From: Nitrospirota bacterium
GTDB lineage: Bacteria; Nitrospirota; JACRHJ01
Reading direction: 5' to 3'
Length of the DNA stretch: 10,944 nucleotides
Assembly (NCBI GenBank): GCA_021785055.1
Contig: JAJYGS010000094.1
Coordinates: 1-10,944, forward strand
Below, in pieces: positions 6,344 through 10,944 of this stretch; positions within the stretch are counted from its first letter, which is position 1; each line of letters opens with the position of its first letter. A model generated the notes under the pieces. The model searched no databases, was not told the DNA's origin, and was given only the letters and a program-made list of their open reading frames with translations. The position numbers were made by a program, and so were the translations under genes.

Positions 6344-7213
6344 ATGAAATATTTTCTTGTAACCGCGCTGAAAAACCTCTGGGAAAGCAGGATAACGAGC
6401 TTCTTCACAGCCGTAACGCTGGCGGTCGCCTTCGGTTTCCTGGGCGCGTATCTCGTTATTTTTCTTAATCTTAAAGGCGCTTTTTCCGCCGTAAACGAGA
6501 AGTTCCCCTTGACCGTATACCTCTCCGACGGCGTAACTGCGGCACAGATGGACGCCATCAAAAGCCGCCTCGGCTCCGACCTCCTTGTGGCCTCGGTGGG
6601 TTATACGTCCAAGTCCCAGGCATTAAAGGATTTTTCCGGGACAGACGAGGATGAAGCGTCCCTTATAAACAGCATGGGGATGAACCCGCTCCCGGCCTCT
6701 TTTGACATCGGTCTTCGGGCCGGAGGGGCGCCCGGATCGGCTGAAAAGCTTGTCCAGGGCCTTAAATCCATGCCCGGCGTGGAGGACGTGCAGTATCTCC
6801 GGGAGGAGGCCGGCAGGCTTAAAAATCTCTTTAATTCCTTTGAGTTATTCGGGTTTGCCCTTGGGCTTGCCGTCCTGATTGGAGTGGCTTTTATAAGCTA
6901 TAGCACCCTCAGGCTCGCGGTGCTCCGGCACGCCTCGGAGATAGAGGTGATGAAATTTCTCGGCTCGACAAGGCCGTTTATCATGGGGCCGTTCCTTGCC
7001 GAAGGTGCGCTCCAGGGGTTTGTTGCATCGGGAATTTCCGTGGGATTTCTTTATGTTACGGTTCGCTGGGTAGAGACATCCAAGGCGCTTTCGACCCTTT
7101 CCGGGGATGTGCATTTCCTGCCGCCGCCGGCATGGATAGGGCTTATGTTTGCCGGGACGCTGCTTGGGTTTACAGGCAGCTTTTTCGCCTTCTTCAGGAG
7201 CCTTAAAATGTAG
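6344..7213 (+). CDS. ftsX: Cell division protein FtsX (ABC-transporter-like permease)
   Basis: A 289-residue inner-membrane protein with four transmembrane segments (about 19-41, 167-188, 210-241, 262-284) and a large periplasmic domain (about 45-160) between the first two, the standard FtsX architecture. Diagnostic stretches are the N-terminal ALKNLWESRITSFFT, NPLPASFDI (114-122) and the cytoplasmic RLAVLRHASEIEVMKFLG (190-207). FtsX works with the ATPase FtsE to transmit ATP hydrolysis across the membrane and activate septal peptidoglycan hydrolases such as EnvC or PcsB-like partners. Neither ftsE nor an EnvC-type gene is adjacent: upstream is a radical SAM gene and downstream an unrelated AT-rich gene. 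No Shine-Dalgarno is present; a TATAAT box lies 8 nt before the ATG. Length and topology are complete, so the gene looks functional. Confidence 0.93.
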   Translation: MKYFLVTALKNLWESRITSFFTAVTLAVAFGFLGAYLVIFLNLKGAFSAVNEKFPLTVYLSDGVTAAQMDAIKSRLGSDLLVASVGYTSKSQALKDFSGTDEDEASLINSMGMNPLPASFDIGLRAGGAPGSAEKLVQGLKSMPGVEDVQYLREEAGRLKNLFNSFELFGFALGLAVLIGVAFISYSTLRLAVLRHASEIEVMKFLGSTRPFIMGPFLAEGALQGFVASGISVGFLYVTVRWVETSKALSTLSGDVHFLPPPAWIGLMFAGTLLGFTGSFFAFFRSLKM

Positions 7214-7338
7214 CGAAACTGCGCCCCAGCCCATAAAAACCGCCGCGTAATACGCCCGTAAAAACCCCGAAATATAAATTAGGGACACACCCAATATTTT
7301 TCATCGGTTTTCATTTTCAGCCGGTCTGCCGGCAACTC

Positions 7339-7376
7339 AGAAATTCGTTGACGGCGCGTTATGATTATGAGTAAAT
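7339..7376 (+). repeat. Direct repeat copy A / extended -10 promoter-like module before the AT-rich gene
   Basis: The segment matches 8403-8440 at about 29 of 38 positions: the first 14 bases (AGAAATTCGTTGAC) and the last 9 (TGAGTAAAT) are identical. Within it, TTGACG (7348-7353), 17 nt and GTAAAT (7371-7376) preceded by TGn look like an extended -10 promoter with a start near 7383. That would give a leader of about 22 nt containing AAAGGAGG before the ATG at 7405. A short hairpin GCCGG-TCTG-CCGGC (7320-7333) lies just upstream. Confidence 0.5.
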
Positions 7377-7404
7377 TGGGGCGTATTCGGAAAGGAGGTT
7401 ACTA

Positions 7405-8367
7405 ATGAGCAAATATTTCATTCTCTTCCTGCTTACCGTTTTTCTATTAGCCGTCTCCACATCTTCCCATGCATTTACCCTTTATTGGAAAGACGGACAT
7501 ACCCAAGAATTAAAAACTATGATAGTCAAGGGAGACAATGCTGAATGCCAAGTGCCGAAACAGGGATTATGGTTTGATGTCCCAATAACCAAGATTGATG
7601 TTGAGAAGACATTAGAATCAAAGAAAAAAGAAGAAGATGAATTAAAAGCAAGAGAAGAGGCTGAAGAAGCCCGGATTGCAGCAGAAGAAAAAAAGAAATT
7701 GGAAGAAGAAAAAATAAAAGAACAGAAGAGGCAGGAAGAAGAACGGTTGGCGGAACAAAAATTACAAAAAGAGGAAGAAATAAAAAAAGAAGAGGAACAG
7801 AAAAAAATTGAAGCGGAGGAAATTTTATACAGAAAGAAGGTTGGCGAAAAAATTTGGAAAGCCAATAATGGCGATCTTGATTTAATAAAACTTTGGTGCG
7901 ATGATAAGGATTTTATGAGATTAACATACGATGATATATATAAGCGCGAAGGAGATAGAGTAAAAGTGCTTCTTGACTACTCAACAACTGACCAGAACCA
8001 ATATGAAGTTATTTATTTAAATCCTGAGAATAAAATTATAAGAGAAACGATAGATGGTAACCTGCTTGAAACTGAAGCTTCATATCAAGAGAGAATTAGA
8101 GAGCAAAAAAGGGAGGCGAGAGAAAAAGCAGAAAAAAGGCGAGCAGAAGAAAAACTACTAAGTGTATTCCCCGCCAAAATTCGCAAAGACATTCAAAATC
8201 ATAAAATATGGCTGGGAATGACAGCAGAGATGGCAAAGCTCAGTTGGGGAAAACCAGAACAAATAAATCGGGACGTGGGACCTTGGGGTGTTCACGAACA
8301 ATGGGTATATGGAAACGACCAATATTTATATTTTGAGAACGATGTCCTTACCAGTTGGCAGGATTAA
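7405..8367 (+). CDS. Secreted/periplasmic coiled-coil protein with BamE-like C-terminal domain, unknown function
   Basis: A 320-residue protein with a signal peptide (positively charged start, hydrophobic 5-17, probable cleavage after SHA at 23). Residues 24-65 form a small beta-rich segment, 68-145 a highly charged Glu/Lys/Arg/Gln helix or coiled coil, 146-225 a mixed domain, 226-252 a second charged helix, and 268-320 a compact end with IWLGMTAEMAKLSWGKPEQI and GVHEQWVYG. That end resembles the SmpA/BamE-like fold module found at the C-terminus of many envelope proteins. It is exported but not a lipoprotein. AAAGGAGG lies 7 nt before ATG 7405. Base composition is far more AT-rich than any neighbour, with frequent AGA, AAA and TTA codons, suggesting acquisition by transfer. 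Flanking direct repeats support that. I cannot assign a biological role. Confidence 0.8.
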   Translation: MSKYFILFLLTVFLLAVSTSSHAFTLYWKDGHTQELKTMIVKGDNAECQVPKQGLWFDVPITKIDVEKTLESKKKEEDELKAREEAEEARIAAEEKKKLEEEKIKEQKRQEEERLAEQKLQKEEEIKKEEEQKKIEAEEILYRKKVGEKIWKANNGDLDLIKLWCDDKDFMRLTYDDIYKREGDRVKVLLDYSTTDQNQYEVIYLNPENKIIRETIDGNLLETEASYQERIREQKREAREKAEKRRAEEKLLSVFPAKIRKDIQNHKIWLGMTAEMAKLSWGKPEQINRDVGPWGVHEQWVYGNDQYLYFENDVLTSWQD

Positions 8368-8402
8368 AATTAATGACGGGAGAAAAGGGAACTGGCGGCT
8401 TG

Positions 8403-8440
8403 AGAAATTCGTTGACTATAACTTTCGATTGTGAGTAAAT
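8403..8440 (+). repeat. Direct repeat copy B / promoter-like module before the zinc-ribbon gene
   Basis: This is the second copy of the repeat at 7339-7376. TTGACT (8412-8417), 17 nt and GTAAAT (8435-8440) with a TGn extension form an extended -10 promoter-like array. The expected start is near 8447, two bases before the ATG at 8449, so the following gene may be leaderless. The repeat also includes an in-frame GTG (8431) that could be an alternative start of that gene. Confidence 0.5.
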
Positions 8441-8448
8441 GTTGGCCC

Positions 8449-8664
8449 ATGAACAATACGACCGAGAAAGTCAACTGCCCGCAGTGCGGCTCTTCCGAGA
8501 AGATAATTCCTATCATATACCGGTGTTCGACGGCGGACTACGAGAGATACCGCGAGATGGAGAAGCGGGGCGAAGCGATCCTCGCCGGGTGCGTGCTTTC
8601 CGTCGAAGTCCCGAAATGGTTCTGTAAAGCCTGCCGTCTGAACATCTGGGAGTCGGATTTATAA
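8449..8664 (+). CDS. Small zinc-ribbon protein, unknown function
   Basis: A 71-residue cytosolic protein with two cysteine pairs, C10-PQ-C13 near the N-terminus and a C-KA-C pair near residues 60-63, which should bind one zinc. Between them lies a charged helix (YERYREMEKRGEAI) and AGCVLSVEVPKWFC. This arrangement recurs in small stand-alone zinc-ribbon proteins of unknown role in many bacteria; nothing in the sequence points to a specific partner. The start is uncertain: ATG 8449 is preferred because a promoter-like array ends 8 nt before it, but an in-frame GTG at 8431 would add MSKCWP. No Shine-Dalgarno precedes either. Base composition returns here to the GC-rich average, unlike the gene upstream. 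Confidence 0.65.
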   Translation: MNNTTEKVNCPQCGSSEKIIPIIYRCSTADYERYREMEKRGEAILAGCVLSVEVPKWFCKACRLNIWESDL

Positions 8665-8721
8665 AATGCTTCAATAACGCCCGTATTAAGTAAGAATGAG
8701 ATGAAGGCTGGTAAAACCTGG

Positions 8722-8746
8722 ATTCCCGATTAAGGCGTTCGGGAAT
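8722..8746. repeat. Hairpin 1 of four (ATTCCC...GGGAAT type)
   Basis: A perfect 8-bp stem ATTCCCGA (8722-8729) / TCGGGAAT (8739-8746) with a 9-nt loop. The ATTCCC-Nx-GGGAAT form resembles widespread intergenic palindromes, for example the Neisseria dRS3 type, but identity to any named family is not claimed. No T-run follows. Confidence 0.55.
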
Positions 8747-8765
8747 GATGAGCTTGAGGCGCGGG

Positions 8766-8784
8766 ATGTCCGGTGAGCGGACAT
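8766..8784. repeat. Hairpin 2 of four
   Basis: A perfect 7-bp stem ATGTCCG (8766-8772) / CGGACAT (8778-8784) around the 5-nt loop GTGAG, 19 nt after hairpin 1. Confidence 0.5.
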
Positions 8785-8814
8785 TAAGATGACCGAGACG
8801 CAAGTGTTGACGAA

Positions 8815-9657
8815 ATGAGCGGCCATGGCAGATACTGTCCGAGAGAAGCGAGTTTATCTGCCATAGCGAACGAGTCTTACAGTTGCACGAGGGAATCTTC
8901 CGGAAGCGAGCCGGACAACCGCGGCCTATGCGGAATTTCGCGACTGATTTTTATAATACTGTTCTGCCTTTTTATACTCTCCGCCTGTGCGTATCCACGA
9001 ATACGAACAACGAACACGAACTGCGTCCTTTACGACAGAAACGGCATGCCGCTTACGGATACCGGGCCGCCGAAGCCGCCTCCGCCGCCTGGGACGGCGT
9101 ACCGGGCAATCGCGTCGTGGTACGGGCCGGGATTCCAGGGTCATCGCACGGCGTCCGGGGATATTTTTAACGAGGACGCCCTGACATGCGCGCACAGGTC
9201 ATACCCGTTCGGCACGAAGCTTGAGATAGAAAACCCGCAGACGGGGAAGGAATGTGTCGTGACGGTAAACGACCGCGGGCCGTTTGTAAAGGGGGTTGAC
9301 CTGGACATATCTCGCGGGGCTTCGCGCGCGATAGGGCGGCTCGATACCGGGCCTGTAATCGTCCGGGAGATTGGCCGGGACGCCTCGTATGTCAGGCAGG
9401 CAGGGATTGGGAATATCTCCGGGAAGGGGTTCTATACCGTGCAGGTCGGGGCCTTCGCCAACCCGGAAAACGCGGAACATCTGCGGGAAGGGCTGGAGCT
9501 CGGCTACGGGGACGTGAGAATATCCGGGGCTGTGGTCGGGGGCGCGGCGTACAGCCGGGTGCGGGTGGGTAAATTCGGGAGGCTTGGTCAGGCCCTGGGG
9601 TTGGCCCGGCGGCTGGCGCGCGAAGGATATCCGGCGTGGGCGGTAAGGGGACATTGA
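8815..9657 (+). CDS. rlpA: RlpA septal lipoprotein (DPBB lytic transglycosylase domain plus SPOR domain), start uncertain
   Basis: RlpA cleaves peptide-stripped peptidoglycan strands at the division septum. The frame gives 280 residues: a hydrophobic signal (44-57) with lipobox LSAC and lipidated C58, a proline-rich linker (84-92), the double-psi beta-barrel domain (about 96-185: ASWYGPGFQGHRTASG, FNEDALTCAHRSYPFGT, VNDRGPF, VDLDISRGA), and a C-terminal SPOR domain (204-279: FYTVQVGAF) that targets denuded glycan. The domain part is complete. The beginning is odd: ATG 8815 would put 43 polar residues before the signal segment, has no Shine-Dalgarno, and this stretch holds two hairpins. No in-frame ATG, GTG or TTG lies just before the signal, so the true start may be a rare codon (CTG 8944 or ATT 8947) or the original start may have been displaced. 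Family certain; 5' boundary weak. Confidence 0.85.
   Translation: MSGHGRYCPREASLSAIANESYSCTRESSGSEPDNRGLCGISRLIFIILFCLFILSACAYPRIRTTNTNCVLYDRNGMPLTDTGPPKPPPPPGTAYRAIASWYGPGFQGHRTASGDIFNEDALTCAHRSYPFGTKLEIENPQTGKECVVTVNDRGPFVKGVDLDISRGASRAIGRLDTGPVIVREIGRDASYVRQAGIGNISGKGFYTVQVGAFANPENAEHLREGLELGYGDVRISGAVVGGAAYSRVRVGKFGRLGQALGLARRLAREGYPAWAVRGH
8825..8864. repeat. Hairpin 3 of four, inside the annotated 5' end of rlpA
   Basis: A perfect 10-bp stem ATGGCAGATA (8825-8834) / TATCTGCCAT (8855-8864) encloses a 20-nt loop containing GAAGCGAG. It lies just after the ATG at 8815, where a coding sequence would not be expected to hold such a palindrome. Confidence 0.55.
8899..8915. repeat. Hairpin 4 of four
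   Basis: A 5-bp stem TCCGG (8899-8903) / CCGGA (8911-8915) with the loop AAGCGAG, sharing the GAAGCGAG string with the loop of hairpin 3. It falls upstream of the hydrophobic signal segment of RlpA. Confidence 0.4.
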
Positions 9658-9704
9658 CCGGCTTGCGGGTCTGTTTATATGTGTTATATTTATAAGTATG
9701 GCGA

Positions 9705-9727
9705 TATAATATTCCGCAAAGTGAGGT
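9705..9727 (+). promoter_or_regulatory. -10 box and ribosome-binding site before the DUF4142 gene
   Basis: A perfect TATAAT (9705-9710) lies in an AT-rich stretch after rlpA, with no convincing -35 box. Downstream, GAGG (9723-9726) lies 5 nt before ATG 9732, giving a normal leader of about 15 nt in contrast to the leaderless genes in this window. Confidence 0.4.
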
Positions 9728-9731
9728 TGAT

Positions 9732-10250
9732 ATGAAAAAGATTGTTACATCGGTATCCGTAATCGGCTTTTTGCTCGTTGCGGTCATGTTCGCATATGCC
9801 GCGCAGACAAGGCTCGCGCCAAAGGACGGGAGATTCATGCACAACGCGGCTATCGGCGGGATGCTGGAAGTCCAGCTTGGCAAGCTGGCCGAGCAGAAGG
9901 CGGAGTCGAAAGACGTGAAGGATTTCGGCGCCCGCATGGCAGCCGACCACGGGAAGGCGAACGCCGAACTGGAGCAGATTGCAAAGCGGAAGGGGGTAAC
10001 GCTTCCCGCCAAGCTGGACCCGAAACACCAGAAGAACGTGGACAGGCTCTCGAAGCTCTCAGGCGCGAAGTTCGACAGGGTCTACATGGCGGAGATGGTG
10101 AAAGACCACAGGCACGATGCTGCGGCTTTTGAATGGGCGTCGCGCCACGTGAAGGATCCGGACGTGAAAAACTTCGCGGCGAAGACGCTGCCGGTCGTGG
10201 AGGATCACCTTAAAATGGCCAAAGACATAAAGCGGAAAATAAAAAAATAA
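9732..10250 (+). CDS. Secreted DUF4142 (ferritin-like fold) protein
   Basis: A 172-residue protein with a clear signal peptide (MKK, hydrophobic 8-20, cleavage after AYA or AYAA at 23-24), so it is periplasmic or envelope-exposed. The mature part is an all-helical DUF4142 domain with its usual landmarks: GRFMHNAAIGGMLEVQLGKLA, VKDFGARMAADHGKAN, FDRVYMAEMVKDHRHDAAAFE and FAAKTLPVVEDHLK. The fold is related to ferritin-like bundles, but the canonical ExxH pairs for a diiron site are not evident. The family is widespread and its role is unknown, though often linked to stress. GAGG 5 nt upstream supports ATG 9732. The lysine-rich end (KRKIKK) is encoded by an A-run that doubles, on the other strand, as the U-tract of a terminator. 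Confidence 0.85.
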   Translation: MKKIVTSVSVIGFLLVAVMFAYAAQTRLAPKDGRFMHNAAIGGMLEVQLGKLAEQKAESKDVKDFGARMAADHGKANAELEQIAKRKGVTLPAKLDPKHQKNVDRLSKLSGAKFDRVYMAEMVKDHRHDAAAFEWASRHVKDPDVKNFAAKTLPVVEDHLKMAKDIKRKIKK

Positions 10251-10267
10251 GCGCCGGTATCGCCGCT
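10241..10267 (-). terminator. Rho-independent terminator of the HAMP gene
   Basis: Read on the minus strand, a GC-rich hairpin (10267-10250, 6 pairs with one C-C mismatch and a 4-nt loop) is followed by TA and seven T (10247-10241). It begins inside the stop codon of the HAMP gene (10268-10266), and its T-tract lies within the last codons of the convergent DUF4142 gene. Confidence 0.55.
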
Positions 10268-10859
10268 ACCCGATCTTAAAATTATCGAGCCTCTTCCCGA
10301 ATACCGAGGAGAGCCTGTAGAAATCCTCCGCCTCTTCTTTTGTCGCGCTCCCCGTTTTAAGCATTTTCACGGAATACGATTCTATCGCGGACGCCTCGCG
10401 CTTCATGTCCGTGAACTGCTCGTGGAGTCTGCCGTTCATCGTGTTGAACGAATCGGCCAGGCTTCTTAGCTCGTCTCCCTCGCGCAGTTCAAGGCTGCCG
10501 GTCAGATCTCCCCCGCCGATCCTTTCAGCCGCCTTGCCAAACCGGAATATCGGCCCTGCAAGCCTCTGCGACATAATCAGCACCGCAGCCGTCACCGCCG
10601 CCAGAACCAGGAGCATGATCCAGAAATTGACCTTAAGGAGGGCCGGGACGACGAGGGCCGAAGTGCTGGTTACCCGGATATGGCTCATGTAAAAAAGGTC
10701 CTCCGCTCTCCGGCTTACGGAACGGTAAACGAAAAATCCCGCCGCCGCGAAACCGGCTGCGCCCAGTACCAGAAAGCTTGCGACGAACCGGGACTGAAAG
10801 TCTTTCTTGATGAAATAATTCCGTCTCCTGTAGTGTCTTCGTCCGGAAATGTTTTTCAT
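10266..10859 (-). CDS. Two-TM HAMP-domain membrane protein without output domain
   Basis: A 197-residue inner-membrane protein. A basic N-terminus (RRHYRRRN) precedes TM1 (about 25-45), a very short periplasmic segment (46-76), TM2 (about 77-97) and a HAMP domain (about 97-150: AGPIFRFGKAAERI, then DELRSLADSFNTMN), followed by a helical tail to 197. There is no methyl-accepting, histidine kinase or cyclase domain, so it is a HAMP stub that probably acts with a partner. TAGGAG lies 7 nt before the ATG and overlaps the stop of the upstream cytochrome gene, so they form an operon with a 10-nt gap. Small HAMP proteins beside multiheme cytochromes occur in metal-reducing and related bacteria; the role is unknown. 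A terminator follows directly. Confidence 0.82.
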   Translation of the reverse strand: MKNISGRRHYRRRNYFIKKDFQSRFVASFLVLGAAGFAAAGFFVYRSVSRRAEDLFYMSHIRVTSTSALVVPALLKVNFWIMLLVLAAVTAAVLIMSQRLAGPIFRFGKAAERIGGGDLTGSLELREGDELRSLADSFNTMNGRLHEQFTDMKREASAIESYSVKMLKTGSATKEEAEDFYRLSSVFGKRLDNFKIG

Positions 10860-10869
10860 CGGGTCTCTC

Positions 10870-10944
10870 CTATTTTATATGGCAGGCGAGGCATAGATCC
10901 TGATAGCTGTCCGGGGTGCCGATTACCAGGGCGCCGCCCTGGCT
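10870..10944 (-). CDS. C-type cytochrome, C-terminal fragment (5' end outside window)
   Basis: The frame entering at 10944 on the minus strand reads 24 codons to a TAG at 10872-10870. The final residues are DLCLACHIK, with a canonical CxxCH heme c attachment motif only two residues from the C-terminus. The terminal position of the motif suggests a multiheme cytochrome whose other sites lie off-window; one motif alone does not prove that. It stops 10 nt before the HAMP gene and its stop codon forms part of that gene's ribosome-binding site, which indicates co-transcription. Confidence 0.7.
   Translation of the reverse strand, partial: SQGGALVIGTPDSYQDLCLACHIK

Noticed and set aside
7367..7405. 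Twelve-codon leader peptide (MSKLGRIRKGGY) ending in TAATG overlap with the AT-rich gene
   Set aside because: It has no ribosome-binding site and its start overlaps the predicted -10 box, so it would probably not be transcribed whole.
8665..8814. Known structured RNA (RNase P, SRP RNA, tmRNA, tRNA) in the hairpin-rich spacer
   Set aside because: No conserved core of any of these was recognisable; the stems look like separate palindromes.
1..10944. CRISPR array, insertion sequence, toxin-antitoxin or phage-defence system
   Set aside because: No regularly spaced repeats, no transposase or recombinase motifs, and no paired small toxin/antitoxin genes could be found.

Overview
The window comes from a GC-rich Gram-negative chromosome. 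An LpxL/HtrB-type acyltransferase, the RlpA lipoprotein, FtsX and cardiolipin synthase all point to a diderm envelope. A 2Fe-2S/ASKHA-type ferredoxin protein, a rubredoxin-plus-diiron protein, a cobalamin-binding radical SAM enzyme and the tail of a c-type cytochrome suggest an anaerobic or microaerophilic, cytochrome-rich lifestyle, as in Desulfobacterota or Nitrospirota. That phylum guess is inference; there is no rRNA or other marker here to fix it.

Layout. 1-502 (minus) is the N-terminal part of a 2Fe-2S protein of the RACo/DUF4445 kind, cut by the window edge. It is divergent from cls (580-2013), and the two share a 77-bp spacer with back-to-back promoters. cls converges on, and overlaps by 6 bp, a minus-strand pair: a rubrerythrin-like protein (3899-3357) translationally coupled to a phosphomannomutase (3360-2008). 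A second divergent promoter spacer, carrying a strong palindromic repeat, separates that pair from a plus-strand couplet with a 4-bp ATGA overlap: an LpxL-family acyltransferase (4049-4978) and a B12-binding radical SAM enzyme (4975-6294). ftsX follows from its own promoter, without ftsE beside it.

7214-8985 looks accessory. A markedly AT-rich gene (7405-8367) encodes a secreted or periplasmic coiled-coil protein and lies between two imperfect 38-bp direct repeats that each resemble a promoter. A small zinc-ribbon gene follows, then four hairpins packed into about 200 bp that run into the 5' end of rlpA, whose start codon is therefore unclear. After rlpA come a secreted DUF4142 protein and, on the minus strand, a two-TM HAMP protein preceded by the last 24 codons of a c-type cytochrome ending in a CxxCH heme site.

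The theme is envelope construction (phospholipid, acyl chain, sugar precursor, septal peptidoglycan) mixed with redox and stress proteins. The most notable regulatory observation is that five genes have a sigma70-like -10 box placed so that the predicted transcription start falls within about 2 nt of the ATG, with no Shine-Dalgarno, suggesting leaderless mRNAs. Other genes in the same window have clear Shine-Dalgarno sites. I found no CRISPR array, tRNA, rRNA, transposase or obvious defence system.
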